From assembly GCA_007125545.1 (NCBI GenBank), contig SLDA01000240.1, forward strand, positions 1 through 50,967: a stretch of 50,967 nucleotides of DNA, read 5' to 3'. The position numbers and the translations under genes were made by a program. The stretch comes from Thermoflexales bacterium (GTDB lineage: Bacteria > Chloroflexota > Anaerolineae > B4-G1 > SLSP01). This document shows, piece after piece, positions 34,730-43,901 of the stretch (its first letter is position 1; each line of letters begins with the position of its first letter). A model generated the notes under the pieces. It saw only the letters and a list, made by a program, of their open reading frames with translations, was not told the origin of the DNA and did no database searches.

Positions 34730-35207
34730 TTGGATTTATCTCCATTATCTCTATCAAGCTGCTCAGGGCCTCGTCAATCAGCGCCAACTGGTCAGGCGGT
34801 AGCACTTTCATGCGCTCGCGCAGAAGTGGTATGCCGCCCAGTGGAGTATCCTCGGCCAACTGCTTGCCTTTCTCCGTGAGTTCGACGAAAACCACCCGAC
34901 TGTCTTCTGTAGATCGACGCCGCATTACATAGCCGGCTTCTTCCATACGAGAAACTAACTCCGAGGCAGAACTGGCGCTTAGGAAAAGATACTCGGTAAC
35001 CTGACCTATAGTTCGAGGTCCGGTGTCCTTTAGATAGCGCAACGTCGAAATCTCGCGCCCGCGAATCCCCTGACAATGCGTCTTTCGGGCGTAGTGACGA
35101 ATGTACCGGTACAGGACGATGAACTTCTGGATGACATCCAAAGTTGAATTCTGCAATTCTCCAATCATCCCGCTCCCCTCAGTCACCAGCGCGATACTCT
35201 CTTCCAT
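34719..35207 (-). CDS. MarR-family transcriptional regulator
   Basis: A 162-residue winged-helix regulator. Seen: an N-terminal dimer helix, the DNA-binding part ISTLRYLKDTGPRTIGQVTE and LSASSASELVSRMEEAGYV (recognition helix), and the wing RRRSTEDSRVVFVELTEKGK, all standard MarR signatures. MarR proteins bind palindromes as dimers and release them with small ligands, often drugs. It heads the three-exporter operon, which it probably represses together with itself: two 12-bp palindromes lie at 35231-35257 on its own promoter. The start is ATG 35207, with GGAGG four bases upstream; the open frame extends further upstream through the promoter and is not real there. Confidence 0.92.
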   Translation of the reverse strand: MEESIALVTEGSGMIGELQNSTLDVIQKFIVLYRYIRHYARKTHCQGIRGREISTLRYLKDTGPRTIGQVTEYLFLSASSASELVSRMEEAGYVMRRRSTEDSRVVFVELTEKGKQLAEDTPLGGIPLLRERMKVLPPDQLALIDEALSSLIEIMEINPNEF

Positions 35208-35230
35208 AATCCCTCCACATATGACAGTAC

Positions 35231-35257
35231 TTCGGTACCGAACCATTCGGCACCGAA
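35231..35257. promoter_or_regulatory. Tandem palindromic operators of the MarR regulator
   Basis: TTCGGTACCGAA (35231-35242), a perfect 12-bp palindrome, and TTCGGCACCGAA (35246-35257), the same with one changed base, lie 15 bases apart centre to centre. They cover the predicted transcription start of marR, so a bound dimer pair would block transcription of the operon. Confidence 0.8.
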
Positions 35258-35259
35258 GC

Positions 35260-35287
35260 AGTTTATCACGTCCCAGGTCGATGTCAA
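35260..35287 (-). promoter_or_regulatory. Promoter of the marR - ABC exporter operon
   Basis: On the minus strand a perfect TTGACA (35282-35287), 16 bases, TAAACT (35260-35265) preceded by TGA. Transcription should begin near 35253, inside the distal operator palindrome. Confidence 0.75.
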
Positions 35288-35352
35288 GAGGGAATGGTTG
35301 GTTTATGCGGCGGGAGGGGATTGAGTTGCAATGGAATTGCATTGGAACGCGC

Positions 35353-35374
35353 GGGGCGCCGCGAACGGCGCCCC
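35353..35374. terminator. Perfect 9-bp tetraloop hairpin after the aldolase gene
   Basis: GGGGCGCCG (35353-35361) pairs with CGGCGCCCC (35366-35374) across four bases; on the minus-strand RNA the loop is UUCG, a very stable tetraloop. It lies 13 bases after the aldolase stop. No T-run follows. Confidence 0.6.
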
Positions 35375-35387
35375 GGGGCGCACCAGG

Positions 35388-36281
35388 TTACATCTCGGCA
35401 AGCTCTGAGAAACCAGTTTGCCGCAAAGCTCTATGAAAAGCAGCACGGCGCTCTGACGATAGCGAGGCGCGCGGCATCCGCGGTTCGCCACACTCAAAGC
35501 CCAGCATACGCATCATCTCGAATAGCGCACCATACGCGCCAAAGGTATGGAGGACACGCGTGACCCTATTCGCGCGAAGCTGTAGATCGACGGCGTCAAT
35601 CCCGTCACCTGCTTTGTAGCGGGCCCGCATCGTCTTGTAGACACCGGGCATAAAATTGAGTGTGGTGCCGATATTGCCGGGGGCTCCGACCATCGCGGCA
35701 AAGATGCATTGCTCATCCATGCCTGAGAAAATGCTCCAGCCCTTCTGTAACTCGAGAATCCCCTGCAGCTCGTACATATTTGAGCCGGTGTACTTGGCTC
35801 CCGCCAGATTAGGGCACCGCTCTCGCAGCGTCTGCATCAGCGAGAGCGCATCCACCTCACCCCCAAACAGGTAAGGCAGGAAAGGTGTCTCGGGAACAGC
35901 AGCAGCAATGGCCTCGTAGTGCGAGTAGATCTCGGCGACGTTCCGGGAAAAAGGCGGCAGAATGCTCGCCACGCCGGCAGCCCCCACATCCTGGGCATGC
36001 AAGGCCAGCGCCACGGCTTCGCGCGTCCCTACAGCGCCCACATGCACGATGACAGGCACGCGTTTCGCCACGACATCGATGACGGTCTCGGCTACCAAAC
36101 GACGTTCGGACTCGGTCAGGAAGACACCCTCACCTGTCGAACCACAAAGATAGAAGCCATCCACCCCTTTGTCGAGAAGATAGGTGGTGACCTCCCGAAG
36201 CGCGCTCACCCCAACACCGCCGTCGGGCGTGGAGGGCGTCAGGAGCGCGGGCCAAACCCCGAAAAACTGCGAGCTCATCAT
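35388..36281 (-). CDS. DapA/N-acetylneuraminate-lyase-family aldolase
   Basis: A 297-residue class I (Schiff-base) aldolase of the dihydrodipicolinate synthase superfamily. Seen: GVWPALLTPST near the start, GFYLCGSTGEGVFLTESER (the pyruvate-carboxylate-binding GSTGE), VIVHVGAVGTREAVALA, the catalytic Tyr in PYLFGG (about 137), and the Schiff-base Lys163 in GAKYTGSNM. The family includes N-acetylneuraminate lyase, DapA and 2-keto-3-deoxy sugar-acid aldolases. Its place at the end of a sulfatase/glycosidase cluster favours a sugar-acid or sialic-acid substrate over lysine synthesis. Two ATGs in tandem follow GAGGTGAG; the second (36278) has slightly better spacing. Length is normal. Confidence 0.85.
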   Translation of the reverse strand: MMSSQFFGVWPALLTPSTPDGGVGVSALREVTTYLLDKGVDGFYLCGSTGEGVFLTESERRLVAETVIDVVAKRVPVIVHVGAVGTREAVALALHAQDVGAAGVASILPPFSRNVAEIYSHYEAIAAAVPETPFLPYLFGGEVDALSLMQTLRERCPNLAGAKYTGSNMYELQGILELQKGWSIFSGMDEQCIFAAMVGAPGNIGTTLNFMPGVYKTMRARYKAGDGIDAVDLQLRANRVTRVLHTFGAYGALFEMMRMLGFECGEPRMPRASLSSERRAAFHRALRQTGFSELAEM

Positions 36282-36327
36282 CTCACCTCACAGATCAGTA
36301 AGTATGCATAGGTCGACAGCCGGGCAT

Positions 36328-37800
36328 CTAGACTTCATCAGGATGGAGCTGCGCTAACCGGTCGGCATGATGAGCTCGCCCGGTGGCACGCAAGCGGTTC
36401 AGATAGGCCGGAAGTTGATAGCGCGTGTGCGAGGGACCGCCTTCCCGCAAAACGGTCATCAGGGGATCGATATTGGATTGGCTGCGGAGCATCATCCTGT
36501 GCTGCCAGTCCGCCAGGAAACCCATCGCTTTGTCCACAAGGTCAGGACGCTCGACGGACAGATCAACCTGCTCGTAGGGATCCTTGGAGAGATTGAAGAG
36601 CATCACCGGCTCCATGTTTTTGTGCCCATCGTGATAAGTGCGCAAGCAGATGAAAGACTCGCCCTCATGCTCGAAGCGAATGCCCCGCTGAACGGCCCAA
36701 GCGCCTTGACTGAGCACCAGATACTCGCGACCAGCCTCCTCGCCGGCCCTGAAGGCGCCGGCAAAAGAGACGCCATCCCAATTAGCCGGGACCTCTCCGC
36801 CCACCATTTCGATAACCGTTGCCGCCCAGTCAAAATGGTAGTGCAGGGACGTATCGACACGCCCGCCCTCCGTCAGCCCGGGCCATTTAATCAGCAGCGG
36901 TACACGGCAGACAGACTCATCGGCGGTCTGATGGTCGCCCCAGATATCGAACTCACCCTGTGCCTCCGAGTGATCTGAACTAACGATAATCACGGTGTCG
37001 TCCAGGACACCGGCCTTCTCCAGCGCATCGAGCAGCTTGCCTACCCACAGATCGGCATACCAGATCCCCATATCATAGCCGTCGATCCACTGTTTGAGGC
37101 TGTCCATAGAATCCAGTTGCAGCGGCACACGCGGCCAACGCGGATCAGGATTGGGTTCATAACCCCCGGGTTCCTGGGCACTGTGTGGTCCAAAGCTCTC
37201 CCACGTCTTTTGCCGCATCTCCTCCGTCATCCACGCGGGCAGGGGATCGTTCTCAAAACGGTTCCCGTGCTCGGCCGGCGCACGGTAGGGCGTATGAGGG
37301 TCCCATACATTTACGTGGAGAAACCAGTCGTCGCCTTCGCCGTTACGCTCGATCCACTCAATCGCGGTGGGCACAACCTCTTCGGCGCTCTCGACCCCAC
37401 CCTTGCCGGGATTGTGCACTTCACGGTAGCCGGCATACCATTCCCAAGCCGCGTGCCGTTCACCGAACGGGCTGATCGTCGCGGTGTAGAGACCGGCGCG
37501 GCGGAGGGCACTCATCCAGGACGTCGCATCAAAGCTATCGCGGAAACCCCGGGTCTCGCCGTCGTTAAAAGGATCGGCCGAGGAGCCCATATGCCCCACA
37601 ACGCCGGTACGGAAACCATGCCGCCCGCTCCAGAGAGCGGTCCGCGACGGCAGGCAGGGCGCATCACTCACGTAGTTATTCTTGAATCGAACTGAGTTCT
37701 CGGCAAGACGATCGAGGTTGGGACTCGTCTCGCGATGATAGCCATAGCAGCCAAGATGATCCGGACGCAGTGTATCGATATCTATAAACAGAATACGCAT
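36328..37800 (-). CDS. Sulfatase, cysteine-type, cytoplasmic
   Basis: A 490-residue type I sulfatase. Seen: metal-binding start MRILFIDIDTLRPDHLGCYG; the catalytic motif CLPSR (Cys49-Arg53), in which the Cys must be turned into formylglycine; VNVWDPHTPYRAPAE; and the second metal site VSSDHSEAQGEFDIWGDH. No signal peptide is present. Sulfatases of this family remove sulfate esters from glycans; phosphonate monoester hydrolases look alike. The maturation enzyme is not in the window. The start is ATG 37800, with GGAGG 10 bases upstream; in-frame ATGs further upstream are less likely because the metal-binding motif begins at once. It stands 46 bases from each neighbour in a six-gene run. Confidence 0.88.
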   Translation of the reverse strand: MRILFIDIDTLRPDHLGCYGYHRETSPNLDRLAENSVRFKNNYVSDAPCLPSRTALWSGRHGFRTGVVGHMGSSADPFNDGETRGFRDSFDATSWMSALRRAGLYTATISPFGERHAAWEWYAGYREVHNPGKGGVESAEEVVPTAIEWIERNGEGDDWFLHVNVWDPHTPYRAPAEHGNRFENDPLPAWMTEEMRQKTWESFGPHSAQEPGGYEPNPDPRWPRVPLQLDSMDSLKQWIDGYDMGIWYADLWVGKLLDALEKAGVLDDTVIIVSSDHSEAQGEFDIWGDHQTADESVCRVPLLIKWPGLTEGGRVDTSLHYHFDWAATVIEMVGGEVPANWDGVSFAGAFRAGEEAGREYLVLSQGAWAVQRGIRFEHEGESFICLRTYHDGHKNMEPVMLFNLSKDPYEQVDLSVERPDLVDKAMGFLADWQHRMMLRSQSNIDPLMTVLREGGPSHTRYQLPAYLNRLRATGRAHHADRLAQLHPDEV

Positions 37801-37846
37801 CGGCAGATAACCTCCACTCTTCATTGATAACGATTCCGGCACCAGT

Positions 37847-40546
37847 CTACCTAAAGGCTCCACGAATCACAAGCCGGCTGCGATCATCGAGACGCAGCGG
37901 CGTCTCAAACACCAAGCCCTTGTCGATGAGCTGGCAAGCCGCTTCAGCTCCGCAAATCGAGGCTTCTTGAATAGCGCCGGTAGCCAAGAAGGGCAGATTT
38001 AGCGCTTTCAAGGTTAAGGTGCCTTCGATGACAGACAATGTGATGGACTCTGGCGCCAGTTCGAAGGTACCCCATCCCGAATCCAACGACCAGAGGCAAC
38101 GGAAGCGCCCCCCTTCGCGATCCAGCGCGACCGGATTGAAACCGATCTCGCCCTTGACCATGTCGAAGCTGAACCCACTGAAGGCATTGAGTAGCGCATA
38201 GCTCGCGAGGGAACGCGCATAGTTGCTGCCGCACTCAAACTCATTCCACGGATTACGTCGCTCGCCATCATACCGATCTCGAATCGCCGTCACGACAGCC
38301 ATACCTTCGTCGACCAACCCCGCCTGGATCATATGAATGGCAGCCGCATACTCGAATCCATGCATAGCCTCCTGAGCATAGGGTACGGGTATAACAGGCT
38401 TGCGCCGTCCTTCAGGCCAGTCACAGATCACTAACCCTGCCTCGTCGTTCAGAGCAAAGACCCGGCAAGGGTTGAAGTACTGGCGCAGGGGTTGATTCGA
38501 AGCCCCACCCTTGAAATTGTAGCGAAAGATAGATGCGAGAGCCGTGGTAGTCTGAGCCGGATCGAAGATCTCGCCAAGACCGTACAGATTGGCGTGCCAC
38601 TGTGCCAACACCTGGTCTATGCCGCAGCCTTCGCCGATCTGATACTTCAATTCTCCGTGCTCCTCGTCCCAATAGGCGTCCAGTGTATCGCCTACCATCG
38701 AGCCTGCGCCCTTGGAAAAAGGTAGGAGGATATCACGATCCTCCAAGTTGATCCGCTGATCGTAGTACTCGCCATTAAAGAGGTTAGCATCGGCCCACGC
38801 TTTGCCCCGCTCAAAGAGAGCGCGATATGCGCCCGCTGCATCTTCGTCGCCGAGGTGGGCACCCATTTCAGCCCCGGCCTTAAGCGCGCCCAGATAAAAA
38901 CCCGTCAGCCAGGCATTCGGTCCAAAAAGCTCCATATCCAGCGTGTGGTGCTGCCGTCCCTCGAGAACACCTGTCTTCTCCGGGTCCCAGCGATCCTCGT
39001 TGTGCTCGGCCCACGCGAACTCGATCGAGTGCTTGATGGCAGGCCAGAGCTCCCGCAGCCAGGAAGTGTCACCGCTGATCTTCCAATCGCGATAGACCTT
39101 CATTACGTTGCCGAACTGCCCGTCGGCACAGGGGCGAAAGAGAGCGGGACCAACGCCCAGAGGGAGTTGCAGCCGGAAAGGCATACCGCCGTCGGGGCGC
39201 TGATTGTAGACATAGTCGGCATCGCGCATGGAGCGCTCCAATGCAGGAAAGAGGAAGGGCAGCGCCTGCGCATAGTTCCAGACGTGTGTGCATGAACCCT
39301 CACAGCAACCGGCATCGGGATGACAGCCCTCGAATCCGTAGAAGGTTCCGTCCTCCAAACGCATCACGGTCGGGCTCTTCAGAATCGAGAGATTCGCAGA
39401 GATGGCATCCAGTGCGGCAGCAGGTAAATCGGAGCTGAAGAGCTCATACTGGAAACGGCGGGTCCGGGCATAGAGCTCATCCCAATATCCGAGCGCATAC
39501 CGGGCGCTGGCGTCGGAGTCGCGGAATTGAAAGGCATAATAGTTGCGCCAGTGATTGGATAGACCTTGCCTCTGCGCCGCTTCTACTACAGTAGGATTCC
39601 AGGTATTGGCGCGATTGGGGAAGTGCCAGGCAATAACAAACCGCACCCGCACAGTCTCTCCCGGCGCGGCATGAACCCGTACCGCCAACGTTGCCGCATT
39701 ATCACTGCCCGCCACGTCAACAGGATAGCGTCGATTCTGGAAGCCGCCGGGTTGCGTAAAATCGTGCCAGTAGACTTCAAGATCATCAAACCAGCGCCCC
39801 CGGAACCAGTACTCCTGATAGCTAACGTCGTTGGGCGGAAGTGTCGCGTAATCACCGCAGGCAGCGGGCTCGCAGGCCATGTCTGAAGTAGCCCCCGTGG
39901 CGAGGGTCAACGTGCCATAGTCGATATCATCTGGGTCCGACCCCTCGGAGCTCAAGTGCATCCAGTGTGCACGGTAGGTCCTGTGGTAGCGATTGAGGTT
40001 GGGCGCGGCAAGTGGGTTATTCAGCGTCGCGGCTACAGTATAGGCGATCGGCCCACCGGTAGGATTCTGCACGGCGATCTCGAAGAAAGCCGCAGGGATT
40101 CCGGAGTCGCGGTCGTTCAATGGGATGAAAGGATTGAACGCCGTCATTGATACCGTACCAGGAAAGGTGTCGTCCAAGAAGGAAAGCTCCGCCACTGGGT
40201 ATCGACCGTGGAACACGACCTCGCGGAAGTGCGGCACACCACTTAGTGTCTGCCGGGGTGGACCGAAGCCGAAGCTCTGAAACTGCTGGGCGCGGAGCAT
40301 CCCTGTATAAGGGGGGTGGAGGTCTCCATTCAGGACGCGCGCATCGAGCACCTCGCCCTCGCGCTCCGCTTTGATAGCGAAGTGCGAGAAACCGTTAACG
40401 CTACCCTTGTTTGGGCGGTTGAAGATCTCCCAATCCACCAGCCGTCCATTTCCGGCGAGTCCAATACAGCCGGTTCCAATGCCGCCCAGTGGGAAAGAGA
40501 TCTCGTTGGTCTTCCTACCGCGATAGATAAAGCGTTCTTCTGTCAT
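37847..40546 (-). CDS. GH116-family beta-glucosidase (glucosylceramidase-like)
   Basis: An 899-residue glycosidase of family GH116, related to non-lysosomal glucosylceramidase GBA2. Seen: an N-terminal beta domain starting with [20 protein letters not shown]; the (alpha/alpha)6 catalytic domain from about residue 390 with [18 protein letters not shown] then [15 protein letters not shown], a GH116 hallmark; [14 protein letters not shown]; and [14 protein letters not shown], ending with a small beta part. No signal peptide, so cytoplasmic. GH116 enzymes are retaining beta-glucosidases or beta-xylosidases. AAGGAG lies a few bases before the ATG. Within the cluster it would trim beta-linked glucose or a related sugar from a partly desulfated oligosaccharide. 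Confidence 0.88.
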   Translation of the reverse strand: MTEERFIYRGRKTNEISFPLGGIGTGCIGLAGNGRLVDWEIFNRPNKGSVNGFSHFAIKAEREGEVLDARVLNGDLHPPYTGMLRAQQFQSFGFGPPRQTLSGVPHFREVVFHGRYPVAELSFLDDTFPGTVSMTAFNPFIPLNDRDSGIPAAFFEIAVQNPTGGPIAYTVAATLNNPLAAPNLNRYHRTYRAHWMHLSSEGSDPDDIDYGTLTLATGATSDMACEPAACGDYATLPPNDVSYQEYWFRGRWFDDLEVYWHDFTQPGGFQNRRYPVDVAGSDNAATLAVRVHAAPGETVRVRFVIAWHFPNRANTWNPTVVEAAQRQGLSNHWRNYYAFQFRDSDASARYALGYWDELYARTRRFQYELFSSDLPAAALDAISANLSILKSPTVMRLEDGTFYGFEGCHPDAGCCEGSCTHVWNYAQALPFLFPALERSMRDADYVYNQRPDGGMPFRLQLPLGVGPALFRPCADGQFGNVMKVYRDWKISGDTSWLRELWPAIKHSIEFAWAEHNEDRWDPEKTGVLEGRQHHTLDMELFGPNAWLTGFYLGALKAGAEMGAHLGDEDAAGAYRALFERGKAWADANLFNGEYYDQRINLEDRDILLPFSKGAGSMVGDTLDAYWDEEHGELKYQIGEGCGIDQVLAQWHANLYGLGEIFDPAQTTTALASIFRYNFKGGASNQPLRQYFNPCRVFALNDEAGLVICDWPEGRRKPVIPVPYAQEAMHGFEYAAAIHMIQAGLVDEGMAVVTAIRDRYDGERRNPWNEFECGSNYARSLASYALLNAFSGFSFDMVKGEIGFNPVALDREGGRFRCLWSLDSGWGTFELAPESITLSVIEGTLTLKALNLPFLATGAIQEASICGAEAACQLIDKGLVFETPLRLDDRSRLVIRGAFR

Positions 40547-40768
40547 AGACTCCTTTTTGCCGGCTGGTGACGCTCTTAGATACTGACCCCTGCCGAGACA
40601 CTCGGATGATTATAGCCCCAGGTTGGGGCAGTACAACACATCAGTCTCACATCCTCACCCATTCCGGGCAGGCTAAGCAGCGGCTGTCTCAACACCGAAC
40701 TCGGTGCGGATATGGGCCAGCGATCAGAATCATGGAAGGCATCCTCGAGCGACTTGAAAACTGATCCA

Positions 40769-42730
40769 TTAGGAATGGCTAACAGCTTCGTACGCAAAGA
40801 GCACAAAGGTGTGAGGCACTGCCAGGCGCATCCGTATCTCACCATCCGCTCCGACGTCCGTCTCAAAATCATCACCGGCGCCCAACACACGGCGGAAGGC
40901 TACGGTCTGGTCTGCCAGCCCCCATAGCCGCAGGGTGGCTGTTTCGCGGTCATTGTACTCACGGAAGACCAACAGGTAACCTCTGCCCTCACCTAACGAC
41001 TGAAACCCCGTCCAGCTAACGCCGGAGGGTTCCTCGCCAACCGGGAAGATCTGCCCGGCGTGGATCTCAGCTTGGTGCTCGCGGTACGTGCGGATCATAC
41101 TCGCGATCTTAAACGCCTCCTCAGGCAGCGCAGTAGCCTCGAACCAGGCAAGCGGCTGTGCCATCATCGTGACAGCGAAGGCGTACGCGAAGGGTACATT
41201 GGATGGGGCGAGGGGATCGGTGGCTGAATACTTGTCGACGTTGCGGCAAACGTTAAGAAACTCGATTTGCAGGTTCTGCGCCGGTACGTAGCGTGCCAAC
41301 ATCCATAGATTGCGCAGCGTCCAATGGGGATAGTAGTTGGACCAGTCAGTGTAGCGGTTCTCCAGGAAGATATTGCCATATTCGTTAAACGTGTGATAGC
41401 CATAGCGTTGGCCTGCGGTCACATCGAGATTGAGCACCGCTTGATCACCGGTCGCAGCGGACACGGCATCGAACATCCGCCGCAGGTTGATCTCAGCCTG
41501 CTTATCAGGCACCTGGACGCCATCGATCTTAAAGGTCCGGATCCCGTGCTCGCGGTAGAGGCCGATCAAGGTTGCCGCGTCGTCCTCCCAATGCACGTAG
41601 CTGTCATCCTTGCTGGGATTGAACCACAGACAGACCTCGATACCCAGCTCGCGCCCTCGGGCAACTACCGGGGCCAAACCACGTGGGAAACGGTCAGGAT
41701 GGGGCTTCCAGTAGTCGGGTGTGCGCCAGATGCCCTCCAGCGATCCACCTGCAAAGGCGGAATTGCTTGAACGTCCCGCTTGCCAGCCGTCATCGAGTTG
41801 CAGGTGAGTGATGCCCAAGCGCGCGCCCGCCTCCAGTTCCGCGAGCACAAAGGACTCGCTGATCCGGGTATCCTGTCCCCGGTCTCCCCACGTGTTCATC
41901 AATACCATGTCGTCCCTGTCGGGCTGATGCAGCCGGATCTGATCCTGATAGGTGCGCACCGCCTGCAGGCGCCCCAATTCGCCGTCGCCGGTAACGCCCA
42001 CAACTACACTATAGGCACGGGTCCAAGACTCAAGCTGCACATCCTGCGGCGCGACGCCCAGCCCCACTGCGCGCACCTCGCCGATCCTGACGGCGAAGTC
42101 CTGGCCTGGGTAGGCAAGCTGCGCAGCTGCTCCAGGCGCCTCTTTGAGAATGAAGAGCCCCCGGTCGCGAAGGACCTCATCGATGAAGAGCAGATTGCCC
42201 ACCAGCGGCGGAACGGCGGCATCGTCCGTACCGGAGGTGTAGGGCAGCATAGCGCGCGTGTACACGAGCGTATTATTGCGGTCTGTAACATCGCAGAACT
42301 CCACCACAGAGGCGCGCCAGTGGATGCCTGGCAGGCAGAGGCGTTCTAGTGCAACCTGGGCATTCAGAGCATCAGACTCCCCCTTGAGATAAGTATCGCA
42401 CGCAATCGCCGGACAGTCGGGATAGAGGCGAAAGACCCGCTTCACGGCCAACCCCTTCATTGAGGTCAAGACCTCGGCTCGCAGGTGAGCGGGGGTGACT
42501 GACGTCGCTGCCACTTCGTGAACAAATAACTGACCTGCCGGCTTGGATGCTGGAACGGGCGTCCAAGCTAGATCCGGTGCACGACCTTCCAAGTTCCAGC
42601 CGTGCCCACGCACCACATCCTCGATCCGCAAGCCACGCAAATTGCCCGCATTCCAGCGGTAACGGCGGCGAATCCGCGCCGTTTCCAGCGTGAGCACATC
42701 ATCCTGTAACCACACCTGACAGTCAACCAT
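40769..42730 (-). CDS. GH36-type alpha-galactosidase
   Basis: A 653-residue clan GH-D glycosidase. Seen: an N-terminal beta-sandwich; then MVLMNTWGDRG; THLQLDDGWQ, the LDDGW-type motif; GIEVCLWFNPSKD; the nucleophile region TFKIDGVQV (Lys-x-Asp); LNLDVTAGQRYGYH; and the acid/base region FLENRYTDWSNYYP. These are the alpha-galactosidase family 36 signatures, though GH36 also contains alpha-N-acetylgalactosaminidases. No signal peptide. The start is ATG 42730, with AGGAGG seven bases upstream; a longer frame includes that ribosome site. The 222-base gap to the GH116 gene (40547-40768) contains no gene that I recognise. Confidence 0.87.
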   Translation of the reverse strand: MVDCQVWLQDDVLTLETARIRRRYRWNAGNLRGLRIEDVVRGHGWNLEGRAPDLAWTPVPASKPAGQLFVHEVAATSVTPAHLRAEVLTSMKGLAVKRVFRLYPDCPAIACDTYLKGESDALNAQVALERLCLPGIHWRASVVEFCDVTDRNNTLVYTRAMLPYTSGTDDAAVPPLVGNLLFIDEVLRDRGLFILKEAPGAAAQLAYPGQDFAVRIGEVRAVGLGVAPQDVQLESWTRAYSVVVGVTGDGELGRLQAVRTYQDQIRLHQPDRDDMVLMNTWGDRGQDTRISESFVLAELEAGARLGITHLQLDDGWQAGRSSNSAFAGGSLEGIWRTPDYWKPHPDRFPRGLAPVVARGRELGIEVCLWFNPSKDDSYVHWEDDAATLIGLYREHGIRTFKIDGVQVPDKQAEINLRRMFDAVSAATGDQAVLNLDVTAGQRYGYHTFNEYGNIFLENRYTDWSNYYPHWTLRNLWMLARYVPAQNLQIEFLNVCRNVDKYSATDPLAPSNVPFAYAFAVTMMAQPLAWFEATALPEEAFKIASMIRTYREHQAEIHAGQIFPVGEEPSGVSWTGFQSLGEGRGYLLVFREYNDRETATLRLWGLADQTVAFRRVLGAGDDFETDVGADGEIRMRLAVPHTFVLFAYEAVSHS

Positions 42731-42797
42731 CGTGCCTCCTCCTACGTGTGCTTGCATTTCCCTCCGGCTTTTCTTGAACTATGAGGAGCGCCAGGTC

Positions 42798-43901
42798 TCA
42801 GCCATAGAGCCGTCGCACCAGGGGGCGCCACGCCGAATCGGAGAGCAAATCGGTGCTGTCGCTAAACTGGTCCAAGCTGCCGATGAGCGGGAGGCGCGCG
42901 ATACGCTGCACCTCAGGGTCGTGGATCGCAGCCAGGAGCTCATCGGAGAACCCGTGCAGCGCCATCACCTTGAAGGGACGTCCGAAAAAGTGAGTGGCGT
43001 CCTCGGGCATCAAGCGGGTGACGCCGAGCGCATTGTGAAGCTGTGCGACGATTTTGTAGGCCCGCACCAGGTGGCTCTCGCGCGCCTGCCAGTTCTCCGC
43101 GGCGAGCGCGGCCTGCAGCTGCGGAGCCAGCGCCGGACCACACGCTAGCCGCCCGAATGCAGTGCCGAACCACTTGGGATAGGGCGCATAGACCCTCTCC
43201 ATCAGGAAGCACAGGTGCATCAGACTGCGCACCAGACGAGCTCCGATCAGAGCTGAGCCGATCTCATCCCCGACGCTGCCCGCACGTCCCATAAGATGCT
43301 CCTCCTGACCGATGCGATGCCAATCAGCCGCCATCAGATAGAGCCAGAGGTCGTTCGGATAGGTGGCAAAGCGTGCAAGCGCCGCCGCAAGCCCCACAGC
43401 ATCATGGTAAATGGCTCCCGCTGTCACCTCCAACAGCCGCTGATCTGAGAAGGAGAGCCAGTCAGCCGGGTGCAACTGCTGTTGTAAGTCGAAATTCAGA
43501 TAATGGAGAAAGTAGCCTTGCACGGTCCAGATCTCGACCCGGTGGTTGATCGGGCCATTGTCCACCTCAGCCAGGAGCTGCGTACCGTTATCGGTGGGGT
43601 CGGGTTCGGTGAAGTTCGTTGGGTATCCGAGGAACTCATAGGGTAACCAGCGGGCAAGGGTGTCGTGAATGGCACCTGCCAACCGACTATGATCCGCGTC
43701 CTGCAGGAAGAGCAGCAGACGCGGTCCCCAGTCATGATCCGAGGAGACCACGTCGTCGAAGCCAAGAACCTCCGAGCCGCCGCCAATGAGGGCGGCGGCA
43801 TAGGAGAGCCCCGCGAAGCGCGCCTCGAGTATCGGACCCACCAGTTCCCGATAGAACCTCGCAGACAGCTTCAGACCGGGCACAAAAGCGGGTGTGCGCA
43901 T
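42798..43901 (-). CDS. DUF4037 protein, nucleotidyltransferase-like
   Basis: A 367-residue protein of the DUF4037 family. Seen: an N-terminal GLKLSARFYRELVGPIL; then IGGGSEVLGFDDVVSSDHDW (about 39-58), a Gly-Ser plus Asp-x-Asp pattern like the metal site of minimal nucleotidyltransferases; and a helical C-terminal half with AADWHRIGQEEHLMGRAG. No reaction is established for the family. It might transfer a nucleotide to a small molecule or RNA. Its ATG follows the sulfatase stop codon directly (TAGATG), without a clear ribosome site, so the two are translationally coupled. Why it sits among glycan-degrading genes is unclear. Confidence 0.78.
   Translation of the reverse strand: MRTPAFVPGLKLSARFYRELVGPILEARFAGLSYAAALIGGGSEVLGFDDVVSSDHDWGPRLLLFLQDADHSRLAGAIHDTLARWLPYEFLGYPTNFTEPDPTDNGTQLLAEVDNGPINHRVEIWTVQGYFLHYLNFDLQQQLHPADWLSFSDQRLLEVTAGAIYHDAVGLAAALARFATYPNDLWLYLMAADWHRIGQEEHLMGRAGSVGDEIGSALIGARLVRSLMHLCFLMERVYAPYPKWFGTAFGRLACGPALAPQLQAALAAENWQARESHLVRAYKIVAQLHNALGVTRLMPEDATHFFGRPFKVMALHGFSDELLAAIHDPEVQRIARLPLIGSLDQFSDSTDLLSDSAWRPLVRRLYG

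Noticed and set aside
35208-35342. N-terminal extension of MarR by 45 residues
   Set aside because: The segment contains the operator palindromes and promoter, and GGAGG stands before ATG 35207.
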